From positions 10,602,257 through 10,666,256 of the forward strand of contig NC_077232.1 of NCBI RefSeq assembly GCF_027887165.1: DNA of 64,000 nucleotides, read 5' to 3'. This DNA comes from Monodelphis domestica. Taxonomy: Eukaryota > Chordata > Mammalia > Didelphimorphia > Didelphidae. Below the pieces are notes generated by a model. That model was given only the letters and a program-made list of their open reading frames with translations, ran no database searches and had not been told where the DNA came from. This document shows, one piece after another, positions 23,881 to 35,375 of the stretch (positions within the stretch are counted from its first letter, which is position 1; every line of letters begins with the position of its first letter). Made by a program: the position numbers and the translations under genes.

Positions 23881-24712
23881 TATTGGATTTCCTGGTGTGT
23901 CCTAAGCATAGCTTCTCTTGTATTATGGCCTATGTCCTGACAAGCTCTTAAAAAATCCGTCAAAGTACCAGTTACTTTAATGGGAGCCAATACTTGTCTT
24001 GAATCCGCATTTGAATTTCTATAGGCAAGGTCTTTTAGCAGCACTTCTGCCGCTCCTTCGGGAGGAATCTGGCCTTTAATCACAACCGACAATCTATCTA
24101 CAAAATCTGCAAAATTCTCATTTAGTCCATAGACGAGTTTGCTATCTTGTCCTTCTTTGGCAGCGCTTGCCAAGCTCTTTTTGCCGCTAGGGCCATCGGC
24201 CCATAGCTCTGCTCAGTGCATAGGACGTGCCTCTCAAGGAGTTCAAATTCTCCCTGTCCTACCAGTTGTTCATGCGGAATATCGAGTCCAGCTCGTCGGT
24301 CTGCAGTAGTTTGTTCCTGACAAAAATCCTGAATTTTTAATTTCCAAGTTAAATACTCCCCACCATGAAGTGAAGATTCAGCTATTACTTTCCAATCATC
24401 TGGCGTAAGAAATGGCTGACTGAGATTCTTCATCAGTGCTATAGTGAATGGAGCTGTGTTCCCCTTCTGAACCACACGATCTCTGAGAGCTGTAAGGGTT
24501 TTGTAATCGAGAAGTCCGTGTTCTGCCAATAGTTCATTGGAATTTTCCGGATTGTCTCTTAATACTACAGGGCAAGCTAAAATCTGTGCTTTCCTCTGGG
24601 GGAGGGGAGGTCTCTCTGCAGCGCTTTCCTCATTGATACAGTCAAGGAAAATTACGTATTGCTTTAATAAAATGGAATAATTAATCAGCAATTTTAGGAG
24701 ACAATTCAACAA
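23880..24712 (-). pseudogene. ERV-a gag capsid
   Basis: Two overlapping frames (24712-24122 and 24173-23880) give a betaretrovirus-like capsid. The N-terminal domain contains GNTAPFTIALMKNLSQPFLT, then DDWKVIAESSLHGGEYLTWK. The C-terminal domain carries the major homology region around LNENFADFVDRLSVVI and ends [13 protein letters not shown]. One frameshift separates the domains near 24150. Nucleocapsid zinc knuckles, expected just downstream, are absent because the sequence jumps into RT. Confidence 0.85.
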
Positions 24713-25179
24713 TCATATCATCGAGACTGAGGGGTCTGGGAACACAATTCAAATTATTTCTGGTCATTTCTAGAGAGTTCCTGAGTCACTGAGGCATACT
24801 GAAGCTTGATGTACTTGTACTTATCGCTTGGGCCTCTAGGATTGATTTGTGTGCTGACTTCATGAGAAAGTTCTGGGCTTGGCCTGTAGCTGCGGTTTTG
24901 CTGGGAGTTATTTATCTAAGTAAAAATTAACCCACGATAGTCTTTTGGGATTGGGTTTGAGGTCTGATCTTTTGGGGATGTTTTGGGGAATTAGGGTACG
25001 GGTGTTTTGCTCTTGCATTATTTCTTTTGAGACGAGGAGGAATAATAATCACGTCAAGTCATAGGTAAGGGGCATTGATGAAAGAAGCCATGTAAAAGGG
25101 GTTGGTGGGCAGTCACATCTCACCGAGGACCACTCTGTGTTCTCCCCAGCTACCACATGTAACTCTGTCAAGGCGTCGT
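24713..25179. other. Junction between ERV-a and ERV-b
   Basis: It should include the N-terminal gag and leader of ERV-a (-), but no domain could be recognised. The 63-codon frame at 25049-25240 (-) has no known similarity. No LTR-like ends were found, so the 5' LTR of ERV-a and the upstream part of ERV-b both seem deleted. Confidence 0.35.
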
Positions 25180-25269
25180 GGTCTGATGGCTCCCAGCAGT
25201 ATTTCATATTCTCCAAACCCCTATTCACATTCACCAGCATCCCCTTGCTGTCCTTATATATGAGCCCAT

Positions 25270-26100
25270 ACCCTTTTGCTTGGTCCTCTTACAGAAGGAA
25301 GTCATGTAGCTGATTATCTCACTGCCCTAGCACTTCCTCCTTATGAAGAAGCCCAACAATCCCGTCAGTTATACCACCCAAATGCTCAGTATCTCCATCT
25401 TCAATTTGGTCTTACTTGAGAACAAGCTCAACACATCGTCAAGTCTTGCTCTGCCTGCCCTGATACCCTCCCTTCACCTCCCTCAAGATTTACTCCCTAA
25501 TGACGTATGGCAAATGATGTCATTCACTTCCCCCCCATTCAGTCCATTGTCCTATCTTCATGTCTCTATTGATACATTCTCCAATCTAATATTTGCTTCA
25601 AGTCATACAGGAGAAGCTCATAAAGACGTTATCTCCCACCTTCTCTTTGCCTTTCAATTTATGGGCATTCCTTGAACTCCAAAAACAGACAATGGCCCTG
25701 CCTCTATTTCAAAATCTTTCCAACAATTTGCCTCTTCTTTTAGAATAAATGTAAAGACAGGAATACCGTATAACCCTCAAGGACAGGCAATGGTTGAAAG
25801 AGCTCACTTAACTTTAAAAAAATCAACTCTAACAACATCTACATTCAGCTGTACAAGTGTAGCCCTTTCAGCCCCAGAGACTTCTTGCCCAGGCTTGTTT
25901 TGTCATCAATCACACGAACCTAGACTCTGAGGGGTTATCCCATTTAGAAAGACATATGCGCGAACGAACAGTCTGCAACGAAAAGTCATTTGGAAAGATG
26001 TCATGACTAAGACTTGGCAGCCTCCCGCCGCAGTCCTCTTTTGGGGACGATCTCTGCATTTTTTTGACCGGTGCTGACTCTCCCATTTGGGTACCTGAAC
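25270..26100 (+). pseudogene. ERV-b integrase
   Basis: A decayed zinc region (EQAQHIVKSCSACP) is followed by a core seen across frames. The second catalytic Asp is in [12 protein letters not shown] near 25690, and the Glu region is [13 protein letters not shown] near 25785. The C-terminal piece matches the usual PIWVPERLV-type end near 26080. The first catalytic Asp segment is at about 25560-25580 (SIDTFSN). Several stops and shifts are present. Confidence 0.8.
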
Positions 26101-26790
26101 GGCTTGTTGGACTTCACCATGACTCCAACCCCCCAGTCTGCTGGATCTGGCACAATGAATGCAACAGCTACACCTCCAGTTGGGATCATGGGCCGAGGAA
26201 CTGATAGAGCCGACCTACCCACATGGGGGTACCACTACACTGCCACTACCACCACTACAGCAGCTAGTTCTGTGAGCCAGGAAATTCACACTGCTTTTTA
26301 CATTCATAGCCTCACAACCAATATATCTAACACCTGGTTTGTGCAAGAGCAAATAGACATAGACATTGAAGCAAAACTCGATATCCTAGAAAACGATCTT
26401 CTCTGGCTCGGAGATCGCTTGTGATCCCTCATCCTTAGACAGCAGCTTGCTTGTCACGCCGATTATACAGCTATTTGTGTTTCTGCATGGCCTTGGAATG
26501 AGCCCACCTGGGAGCCTATGAAGCGCTGCCTCCTTAACCAACGGACACGACTTAGTGATACAGGTTATTTGAAACAACTACGTGTGCGTATTACAAATAT
26601 GTCAAAGTCACTTGGATAAGTCGCCTCCTCTTAACCCATCAGATTTCATACAAGCCCTCAAGCATATTCCTTTGGGCCTTCCTCATCTCCTTATGATAGA
26701 AGCGATAGGCCTTATAGCATTTATCCTATGCCTTGCCCTTCCCTGTCTTCATTCCATGTGGTTTTTTCTTTTATAAACCCTGCTCCTATA
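26071..26790 (+). pseudogene. ERV-b envelope, surface part deleted
   Basis: The frame starts at the integrase C-terminus, as env does in betaretroviruses. It soon reaches a transmembrane-subunit ectodomain (IDIDIEAKLDILENDLLWLG, then a Cys-containing CHADYTAICVSAWPW segment), although nearly the whole surface subunit should lie between. A C-terminal hydrophobic stretch (LIAFILCLALPCL at 26705-26745) is the likely membrane anchor. A stop at 26422 and a shift near 26580 break it. Confidence 0.65.
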
Positions 26791-26945
26791 CAATAAAATT
26801 GCTAGCAGTTACCACCAGCTTCTTCAGCCCTTCTGACCCCAAAAAGCTGTTTCTCCTGTCTTTTTTCTCTCCCTCCTATCTAAGGGATCCTCAGCCCTTG
26901 GTCAGAACCTTTGGGGTCCTTCTCCCCCTGGGCTCTGACACTTGA

Positions 26946-27895
26946 CCACTCTTCAGCCTTGGCATTGTCAATAATAATTAAATTATAACACACCATCTAT
27001 AAGAGAAAGCATTTGTTTCTATCAAATAATGATCTTGTGGATCCTGTTCTCGTTGCCCATGGAGATTAGGGTTGTTCACCTTGGTCTGTCTAAATGTGAC
27101 TCTAGTGTCTCTTCCTCAACCCTTTTCCAAGAGAGACGTTGATTCTGACCAGGAAGGGAAGAAGGAGGTTAGAGCCAAAGCCTGGACCTCCATCTCTCAG
27201 AGAAAGGGGACAGACGCCAGTGTCGAATTGCATTTATCTTCCTCTTCCAGTATTAGTCTGGGGGAAGCAGGCTGAACTTTCTAGCTAAACTTCTGAGCTC
27301 TGTTCCCTAATGAGAAAGGAGAATTTTGAAACCAAAAATTGACCCTTTTCCCAACAAATGACAGTTCCACAATGATAACTCTTAGCAAATAGCAAAAGAA
27401 CCCCTTTATCCAAGTTAGTAGCAGACAAAAATGGAGAAGTTATATGTAAAAGAATACATTCCAGACAGAGTGAAAGAACCCTCCCACTGAGAGAGAGATA
27501 ACTGAGCTCAACCGAGGATCGAGCTTCCAACCTTATCTAAGGAAAAATTCCTCTCTAGTGTACTACTACAGGTGTCAACACTAGTCTCTAAGGTAGCAAG
27601 GGAGAGGCAGAGGCATGATCCAAGACCCACATATTCTTCCCAGAATCTGCCTTCATGGAGTTGAAATGAGTTCTAATTGTGAATCTTCTTTCTCAAAGCT
27701 GAAAGCCAAAAGAATTCATATCTCTCTTCTCTCCAGCTCTCACCAACTCCGCTCCCACGTAGGCTTGGATCACTGAGTATTTAATCTCCACCCATAAAGA
27801 GAACTTCTGATACAATGGACCTGTTTAGCCAAGGGTTACATTTCTATAACATTTGCATGATTGAAAAGTACCATCCATGTAATAATAAGAAGAGT
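26946..27895. other. Unclassified stretch
   Basis: No gene or clear repeat is seen. Short open frames at 27072-27275 (+) and 27285-27530 (-) have no recognisable domain. Composition suggests old LTR material, but ends could not be defined. Confidence 0.3.
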
Positions 27896-27945
27896 GGGAG
27901 GGGCAGCTGGGTAGGTCAGTGTATTGAGAGATGGCTACCTGAAGA
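27896..27945 (+). repeat. SINE head fragment
   Basis: GGGGCAGCTGGGTAGGTCAG followed by TGTATTGAGAG is the first 40 or so bases of the tRNA-derived SINE. The rest is missing. Confidence 0.75.
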
Positions 27946-28592
27946 ATCTTTTATATCTTGTAGTGTTCTCTGTGTCTTGTTTGGACATTGTCCACAGATT
28001 TGACAAATAAACTATTCCATGCTTCTCCAATTTGTTCATGGTTTTACATTTTCCCCCCCTAATTAATGGATCCATTTGACATTACTTTGGAATATGGCAT
28101 GAAGTGTTAGTCTGTGCCTAGTTTCTGCCATACTATTTTCAGTTTTCCCAGCAGTTTTTATCAAACAGTGTATTTTTCCAAAAGTTTACATCTTTGGATT
28201 TACTGAACACTAGGTTACTGTGGTCATTTACTACTGTGTATGCTGAACCTAATCAATTCCATTGATCCACTACTTTGTTTCTTAGCATCAGATTGTTTTG
28301 ATGATTGGTGCTTTATAATACAGTTCTAGGTCTGGTCTGGCCAAGCCATCTTACTTCACATTTTTTAAAAATTAATTCCCTAGGTATTTTTGCCCTTTTG
28401 TTGTTCCAGGTCAATTTTATAGTTTTATGAAATAATTTTGGGTAGTTACGTATGGCACTGAATGGGTAAATTAATTTAGGTAGATTTATCATTTTTATTA
28501 TAGTGGATCAGCTTACCCATGAGCCATTAATGTTTTTCCCATTGTTTAGCTTTGACTTCCTTTATGGGAAAAATGCTTTATAGTTTTGATTA

Positions 28593-29281
28593 TGTAAAAA
28601 TAAAAATGAATGGAGTGTGATAAAAATAAAATATTTATGGAAATATATAAGGATAAAAAAGGATTTCTAATTCTAGTGGAGTCTAAATCCACCCAAATAA
28701 ACTCCCTGGTTCCACAAGGAATTGCTTCTGTTTCCACAGGCTACACTGATCCTTCCTAATCTGACTAACCCAAATTTATACTATCTAGATAGAAACTACT
28801 ACTATTATCCTTATAATTCTTAACTTCACCTTCAAATTATAAAATAGCAAAGGTTAGCTGGTTGAGTCTCAACAAGAATCCAGTTAGGACTTTGAGCCTT
28901 ATCAGACTCAGAGTCTAAACCAAAGACCAGGTTTTTCTTTGGTCTTCTCAGATATAAACCAATCTATAAAAACTACAAATGATATTCAGTAGTGTTTCCA
29001 AGTTGGGAAAGGAAAACACTGAGCTCCTTCTGGTCTTTCCCTCAGACAGAGAGAAAGGCAAGTTACCTTCTCCAGCCCTGAGATAGAGTCCCTAAGTGTG
29101 TGTCTCTGCCAACTGCCAGAGAGACTAATTGACACAGAAAAGCAGTTATAACTGTTAGCAATTGAAATTAACACTCTCTCTGAGCTCTGCTTCAAACTCC
29201 AGTTCTTTTCTCAAGCCAGTCACTTTACTTCTTATCTCTAAACTACTAAAACAATACTGATTTTCTAATACTATCCTTACA
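28593..29281 (-). mobile_element. Solo LTR, family G (copy G1)
   Basis: It is 689 bp, with ends TGTAAAAATA and CTATCCTTACA, and is flanked by ATTA at 28589-28592 and 29282-29285 inside L1-4. The second copy at 56214-56875 is in the opposite orientation. Strand is given relative to that copy, because no decisive poly(A) signal or promoter was identified. Confidence 0.8.
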
Positions 29282-30180
29282 ATTATAAAGTTCTTTAGTT
29301 TGTCTTGGCCAGTGGACTCCCAGGTATTTATGTTGTCTACAGTTGTATTAAATGGGATTTCTCTTTCTATCTCTTGTTATTGAAATTTATGAGTAGTATG
29401 TAGAAATGCTGATGATAAATATGCATTTATTTTATATCCTGCAATTTTGCCAGAGTTAAGTAAACAGGTAAATTTTTTGTTTAATTCTCTAGGATTCTCT
29501 AAGTATACCATCATATTACCTGTAAAGAATGATATCTATCTTTCTTCATTGCCTATTTTAATTACTTCAACTTCTCTTATTGCTATAGCTAGCATTTATA
29601 ATACAATATTGAATAATAGTGGTTATAATGGCTATCCTCGCTTCACTCCTGATCATATTGGGAGGGGTTCTAGGTTATCCCCTTTACAGATAATATTTAC
29701 TGGTGATTTTAGGTAGATGCTATTTTTCATTTTGAAGAATGTTCCATTTACTACATCATTCTCTATTGTTTTTTAATAAAATTAGTGTTTAATTTTGTCA
29801 AAAACATTTCTTGAATCTATTGAAATCATATGATTTCCCCTTGGTTTTTGTTAATGATATAGTCAATTATGTTGATAGCTTCCTTGATATTGAACCATCC
29901 TTCCATTCTTGATATAAAACCCACCTGGTTATAGTGTATGATCATTGTGATATTGTAGTAATCTTCTTGCTTGTATTAAAATTTTGTATCAATATCCATG
30001 AGTGATATTGGTCTAAAATTTTCCTTTTCTGTTTTTTTTCTCTTCCTGGTTTAAATACCAATACAATATTTGTGTCATGAAAACAATTTAGTAGAGTAAC
30101 TTTCTCAGCTATTTTTCCAAATAGTTTTTGTAGTATTGGAATTAATTGTTCTTTAAATGTTTGGTAGAATTCAATTGTGA

Positions 30181-30400
30181 GAGGCAGCTGGGTAGCTCAG
30201 TGGATTGAGAGCCAGACCTAGAGATGGGAGGTCCTAGGTTCAAATCTGACCTCAGACACTTCCCAGCTGTGTGACCCTGGGCAAGTCACTTGACCCCCAT
30301 TGCCTAGACCTTACCACTCTTCTGCCTTGGAGCCAATACACAGTACAATACATAGACAATACATTGACTCCCAAGATGGAAGATAAGGGTTAAATAAAAA
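30181..30400 (+). repeat. tRNA-derived SINE
   Basis: This copy has an A box region TAGCTCAGTGGATTGAGAG, a B box GGTTCAAATCT, and the tail GGAAGATAAGGGTTAAATAAAA. A partial repeat of CAATACA units lies near 30340-30365. The target duplication AGAATTCAATTGTGA is at both ends. It is inserted in L1-4. Confidence 0.93.
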
Positions 30401-30660
30401 AGAATTCAATTATGAATCCATCTGACATTGGGGCTTTTTTCCTAAGCACCTTATTTGTGTCATAAAAGAATTTGGTAGAACTCATTATTTGCTTATTTTC
30501 CCAAATAGTTCATATAGTATAAGGATTATTTGTTTTTTTAATGTTTCATAGAATTCAGTTGTGAATCCATCTGAACCTGGGGATTTTTTCTTAAGGAGCT
30601 CAATGATGGATTATTCAATTTCTTTTTCTCTGAGATGGGATTATTTAAGTATTCTTTTAG

Positions 30661-30847
30661 AAAAAAAATTACCTTCTGTGTTAGGGTCAATACTATTTAT
30701 GGTTCCAAGGCAGAAGAGTAGTAAGGGCTAGGCAATGGGGGTGAAGTGACTTGCCACATAACTAGGAAGTTTCTGAGGCCAGATTTGAACCTAGGACCTC
30801 CCATCTCCAGGCCTGGCTCTCAATCCACTGAGCTACCCAGCTATCCC
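30661..30847 (-). repeat. tRNA-derived SINE
   Basis: This is an antisense copy with target duplication TATTTAAGTRTTCT on both sides, inserted in L1-4. About 15 bp of the GGGTCACACAGC region is deleted. Confidence 0.92.
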
Positions 30848-30941
30848 CTATTTAAGTGTTCTACTTCTACTCGTGTTAATCTGGTCAATTTTTATTTTTG
30901 TAAATATTTATCCATTACAGTTAGATTGTCAGATTTATTGT

Positions 30942-31292
30942 TGTAAAAATTGACTCGAATCCAGGACTTCAATCCCCAGAAATCCTTGCTCCACTTCCCC
31001 AGAATGCCCTCTAATCTCACTGAATTCTCACCTGGGCCAAGAGTGAGATGGGGTATTTAAGCCTGGTTGTGAATAGGCTCAGCTCTTTTTTGGACTTCCG
31101 TTTTGGAGCAGTGTGTCTCTTTCGTGATGTGAGGTTATCTTGTCTAGGCCTCTCTGGCCTAGACATGTGCTTTCTTATTCTGTGTTTTCTTTAATCCTTA
31201 ACCTTTAATAAACCTCATAAAAATATAATACTCCTTGTAGAGAGAAACTAATTTCTACCTGCCTCAATATCCCCTAAATTTTAATCTTTACA
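30942..31292 (+). mobile_element. Solo LTR, family B (copy B2)
   Basis: It is 351 bp, running from TGTAAAAATTGACTC to AATCTTTACA, with TTGT target duplications at 30938-30941 and 31293-31296. AATAAACC near 31210 is the poly(A) signal and GGGTATTTAAG near 31055 the TATA-like box. It splits L1-4. It is related to B1 at 9485. Confidence 0.85.
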
Positions 31293-31655
31293 TTGTCATA
31301 ATTTGGGCACAATAGTTCCTAATGATTGCTTTAATTTCCTTTTCATTAGAGGTACATTCACCTTTTCATTTTCGATGCAGGTATTTTGATTTTCTTCTCT
31401 CCTTTTTTGAAAAATCATATTAACCAATGCTCTATTTTATACATTTTTTCTCTACATAAAACTAACTCCTTTTCTGATTTTTTTAGTTCAATAGTTCTCT
31501 TACTTTCAATTTTATTAATTTTTCATTTGATTTTTAGGATTTCCAATTGAGCCTTTAATTGGGGATTTTTACTTTGTTCCTTTTCTAGCTTTTTGGTTGT
31601 ATTCCAATTCAGTGGTCTGCTTTTTCTCCATTTGATTGATATAAGCATTTAGTAG

Positions 31656-32094
31656 TGTGTGAAGAAAATTTACCACCACCACCCCATCCATGTTGCAGAT
31701 GTGACATCATCCCCTGTCAACTGCCTGCATGTCTGATATCCCTACACATCATTGTGAATCCCAAGTATGGTGGGAAGAGAGGGAGGGGTATATAAATGGT
31801 GAAGGAGGAAGAACTGTCTCTCATTCTCCATTTACTTCCATGCTGGGTGCCCCCCTGGAAGATGCTGGAGGAGAAACAGTTCAAATGGATAAGACTAGAT
31901 TATGATAGTACTTTTCTAAGATATCTCTCTCTCTCTCTCTCTCTCTCTCCCTCCCTCCCTCTCTTCTCTCTCTCTCTCTCTCTCCCCCTTCTTTCTCTTG
32001 TCTATCAATAAATCCTAATGCAATAATTCTGTGACCAGACTCCCATGTTAGTTGAGACACTTGCCTAACCACAAAGATTGAAAGAACTTTCACA
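31656..32094 (+). mobile_element. LTR, family C (copy C1)
   Basis: It starts TGTGTGAAGAAAATTT and ends near CTTTCACA. It has a TATA box GGTATATAAATGG at 31786-31798 and AATAAATCC near 32010, which fits an LTR in plus orientation. It contains a (TC)n tract. The matching LTR C2 is at about 48911-49104 (-). Both copies abut an old L1 at the same L1 position. Confidence 0.7.
31924..31988 (+). repeat. (TC)n microsatellite in LTR C1
   Basis: This is an interrupted CT repeat of about 65 bp between the TATA box and the poly(A) signal of LTR C1. Confidence 0.95.
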
Positions 32095-32301
32095 CTTGCC
32101 TACCCTTTCTTGCCATTCAGAAGAGCAGCTCATACTTACCCAAAGACCCAAACTCTTGCCCTCAGCCCTCTCTCATCTCCTTGAGGTCTAGGTTTCCTAG
32201 TAATCCCAACTCTAGTCCATGGTTCTGTGAGTGATACTTTATCCTCTGCTTGCCCCTTCCACATTCTCCTCTCTATTCAGACTCCCTTCACTCTCACATC
32301 T

Positions 32302-33339
32302 GTAGGGGGACAAAAGGGGTTTATTATAAAAAGGTTGGACTGGATTATTTAAAAGTAGGGTCTCCAGGAATTTTATGAAATTCCAAAGAGATTTATTTAA
32401 CAATTTACTTACAAAATGTAGGAAGAGAGAAGTTAGAAAATCAGAGAGAGGATAGGGTAAGATCTCTAGCCAATCACTAAGCATTTTGCTCTGGCCCCTG
32501 GCTCAGCCCAGGCAGGGGAGTTTAATCCATAGCCAGAGAAGCCTCAGCCCTTGTAACCAAGGACCTGGGGAAGCAGGGAGCCTCTCTAAAGAGGATAGGT
32601 CTCTCCTTAGGCTAGTCTCTTCAGAAAATCCAGGAAAGGAGTCAGCTCTTTTTCACTCACACATGTCAGTCCAAATTCAAGGACAGTCTCACCAAGTACA
32701 TGGTCTCAGATCCGGTCAGCAGATTCTTCACCAGCCTCCAGCTCAAACTCAGAAGAATGAGAGCAGTCAGAAGTCCCAAGCACAAAAAACTCCAGAACTC
32801 CCAACCAAATCTCTCCAAAGATCTCAGACATCTCCCCAAACAAAGTTGTTAACTCCCTTTTTTTTTAAAACCCTTACCTTCTGTCTTGGAGTCAGTACTG
32901 TGTATTGGCTCCAAGGCAGAAGAGTGGTAAGGGCTAGGCAATGGGGGTCAAGTGACTTGCCCAGGGTCACCCAGCTGGGAAGTGTCTGAGGTCAGATTTG
33001 AACCCAGGACCTCCCATCTCTAGGTCTGGCTCTCAATCCACTGAGCTACCCAGCTGCCCCCGTTAACTCCCTTTTAAAGACACTTTCTTTTGTGTCACCT
33101 ACTGTGCCTTCCTCCACTTTTACATCCACCAATTACAGTTGAAGCTTTGCTTAGGACTGCTCAGGGGGCAGTCAGTTTGATTCTTGATTCATCATCCACT
33201 ATTGCACACGTGGGTCACAGACATCCCCCATTCAATGATTAAGTGGGATGTTTATACTTTTGATGATTAAATCTAAAAAATGGGCAGAGGAGTAAATTTA
33301 ATCTTCACAATCAGGGGAGAGTTAATTTAATATTTACAC
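32302..33339 (-). mobile_element. Probable LTR with nested SINE
   Basis: The ends TGTAGGGGGAC and AATATTTACA form the inverted TG...CA pair expected of an LTR. A minus-strand AATAAA is present (TTTATT at about 32393). No target duplication is evident and no second copy was found. The open frame at 32486-32989 runs from this element into the SINE and is judged not to be a gene. Confidence 0.4.
32861..33060 (-). repeat. tRNA-derived SINE
   Basis: This full-length antisense copy is flanked by GTTAACTCCCTTTT on both sides. It is close to the family consensus inferred from the other copies in the window. Confidence 0.95.
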
Positions 33340-33643
33340 CCCCCCCCATCTAAGAGGCTCACCTCTACCTCTGTGTCCCTTTCCACTTTTCACTCTCTGT
33401 CTCTGGGTCTTATTAAAGTGATTGCTGCCACCTTATGAATAGCAATCCTGATCTTTCCTACTGAGTACCCAAAGAATGTGGCATGGCCATCCCCATTTCA
33501 TAAGTAAGGAATTCACAGGTGGTGATGAAGGCAGTATAACCAAACCTCTAACCAAGATCTGGGGGTGGGGATATAGGACATCTGAGCTGTGTAAAAGAGA
33601 AGAAGGGGGGGAGGTTCTTTCTCTCTTTAAAATGGAGAGGGGT

Positions 33644-33840
33644 AGGGGGCAGCTGTGTAGCTCAGTGGATTGAGAGCCAGGTCTGGAGACGGGAGGTCCT
33701 AGGTTCAAATCTGGCCTCAGACACTTTCTAGCTGTGTGACCCTGGGTAAGTCACTTGACCCCCATTGCCTACTCTTACCACTCTTCTGCCTTGGAGCCAA
33801 TACATGGTATTGACTCCAAGACGGAAGGTAAGGGTTTAAA
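33644..33840 (+). repeat. tRNA-derived SINE
   Basis: This full-length sense copy is flanked by AAAATGGAGAGGGGT on both sides. The tail is GGAAGGTAAGGGTTTAAAAA. Confidence 0.95.
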
Positions 33841-35246
33841 AAAAATGGAGAGGGGTGAGTAGATTATGTTCCCAACTGGAAAGATGTAACTCCAGTGAGA
33901 GGTTGAAGGGAAATGTGGAGAAGCAGAAGGGCTGAGGAAAAGATGGCTGTGTCTCTTCCTCCTCCAGATTTGTTGAACCCGGGGCTTGACGCAAGCTTAG
34001 AGAGGCAGGAAGAATTTCTCTGACTCTCTTCCCAAAGGATAATTTAACTGGCTGCTTCCCTTGAGCACTGTCTTGGCACTAACTGGAAGGAAAGATGTCA
34101 GTTTCCCTCCCCAGCAGTTCTGAGCAAAGGGTTTTCTTGCAAACCCTTTTCTATGGAGAGTAGTGACAAGCCAGGTCTAGTTTTCCACAGACGTGGACAA
34201 GAATTAGCTCTGAATTCTGGCTCCAATTTGTCTAATCCTTTCCCTTATTATAAAGACGGGCCCAAACCCAGATCTGACTTACACTAAAGATTTTATTGAA
34301 GGGAAGGGTTTGAGGAATAAGGGAGACGGATGGTGGGAGATGACGCCTGAAAAACTATTTCCACAGCAGTTGGACTTCAAGGGCTCAGACTTGAGGTTCT
34401 GGGCCTCAACCCCTTCCCAACTGACTGCTTCTTATAACCTTTACACTATTATAACTCACCCTAAACTCTTTAGTCAATTCAAGGAAAAGGCAAGTGAGAG
34501 AGAGAAGGAGACCCAAAGGGAAGTGGGCGGATTGGCTCTGGTCAAAGAGTCCAACCAAATTCCTTCTGAGTCTTGATTAGTTGTAGTCAAATGAAAGAGG
34601 GGTTGTGGGAGGATTTCCAGATGAAAGCAGGGACGCTACCAAGTAGGAAAGTCAAGCTCTTCTCCCTTTTGTGGCCTCAGATTTCCTCAGCCACACAGGA
34701 AAAGCTCTTCAGCCCTAATAAATATGCCAACCCTAATCCACAGAGCTGGGAGCTGCTGTTCTATACCTGGCGCTGCCAGTCCATATATGAAGCTGCCACT
34801 AGAGCTGAAGCTGTCACTTTACAGCAAAGCTGCTACTCCATACTAGCCCCTGCCCTTGTCTATCATCCCTAAGGCTGCCTGATTAGCCCCCTGATTACTC
34901 CAGCAGTTATTAGATTATTCTACCACCATCAACTACTTCTTCTTCAAATAAAATTCTTTTCTGGCTTCTCTGAAACAGCCAGAGTCTCCCATTGTTGGGG
35001 CAAGATCCTGCTACAAACCAGGGTGGACTCCTCCCAAAACTCCTCTCTACTTTGTCTCTGATCCAGTGGTACTGGCCTCTTGGCTGATTCTTGGTCAAGA
35101 CCCGCCATCTTCTAACTCTGCCTTTCTCTTAGTTGTGTCCACTGCTTGGAATATGTCCTCCATGCATACCTTGACCCCTTAGATTCAGTCTTCTCAGAGA
35201 ACGTGCCATTTTCTGACAAGTTTCTCCTGGTTCCTAAAACTCTTAG
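33841..35246. other. Unclassified stretch
   Basis: No gene was recognised. Frames at 34310-34576 and 34573-34872 are short and lack domains. TTTTATTG near 34283 could be an antisense poly(A) signal of an old LTR. A segment at about 35115-35230 has the style of an L2 LINE 3' region, but it is too short to call firmly. Confidence 0.3.
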
Positions 35247-35375
35247 AGAAGAGGAAAAATTAAATTCTGGATAAAATATCTATCAAAATCATATGTGTAT
35301 AAAATTATGAGTAAAAATAGAACTATAACAGATCCTTCAGTCACCAGCAAGGCCCAATAAAAGTGATGGATGTCC
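35247..35375 (+). repeat. Near-identical direct repeat, left copy
   Basis: This stretch of about 129 bp, from AGAAGAGGAAAAATTAAATT to AATAAAAGTGA, recurs at 37019-37150 with only about three differences seen by eye. Flanks differ on both sides. It contains a plus-strand AATAAA near its right end. Confidence 0.9.

Larger units (their letters stand above)
12763..24900 (-). mobile_element. ERV-a: class II (betaretrovirus-like) provirus, decayed
   Basis: Reading right to left on the minus strand, the element has gag capsid (24712-23880), reverse transcriptase (23880-22665), RNase H (22668-22231), integrase (about 16410-15400), envelope (15358-14012), a polypurine tract (AAAAAGGGGGA at 13274-13284) and a 3' LTR (about 13271-12763, starting TGTAGCATTCC). 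Gag is joined directly to RT, so nucleocapsid, protease and the N-terminal part of RT are missing. The provirus is split by two L1 copies (16429-22197) and a SINE (23072-23277). No 5' LTR was recognised. Every coding segment has frameshifts or stops, so it is inactive. Confidence 0.85.
25180..26945 (+). mobile_element. ERV-b: class II ERV fragment, integrase to 3' end
   Basis: It lies opposite in strand to ERV-a. It contains the RNase H C-terminus (GPLTEGSHVADYLTAL near 25280), integrase (25320-26100), a shortened envelope (26110-26790), and then AATAAAATTGC at about 26792 with an R/U5-like tail ending near 26940. The tail resembles the R region of the LTR at about 55309-55765 (GCTACCAGCTTC...CTTCTGAC), which supports the LTR call. 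Most of U3 and of the envelope surface subunit are missing. Confidence 0.75.
28000..31655 (-). mobile_element. Old L1 (L1-4), antisense, interrupted by four insertions
   Basis: Antisense ORF2 sequence can be followed across the region, for example TTGTTTTGATGATTGGTGCTTTATAATA near 28290, CCTGCAATTTTGCC near 29440, and GAATCCATCTGAACCTGGGGATTTTTTC near 30560. It is clearly more diverged than L1-2 or L1-6. It is split by an LTR at 28593-29281, SINEs at 30181 and 30661, and an LTR at 30942-31292. Its 5' end abuts LTR C1 at 31656. The second old L1 at 49105 abuts the same LTR at the same L1 position. Confidence 0.85.

Noticed and set aside
32486..32989. 167-codon frame in a probable LTR
   Set aside because: The last 40 codons are antisense SINE sequence, so it crosses an element boundary. 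No domain is seen.
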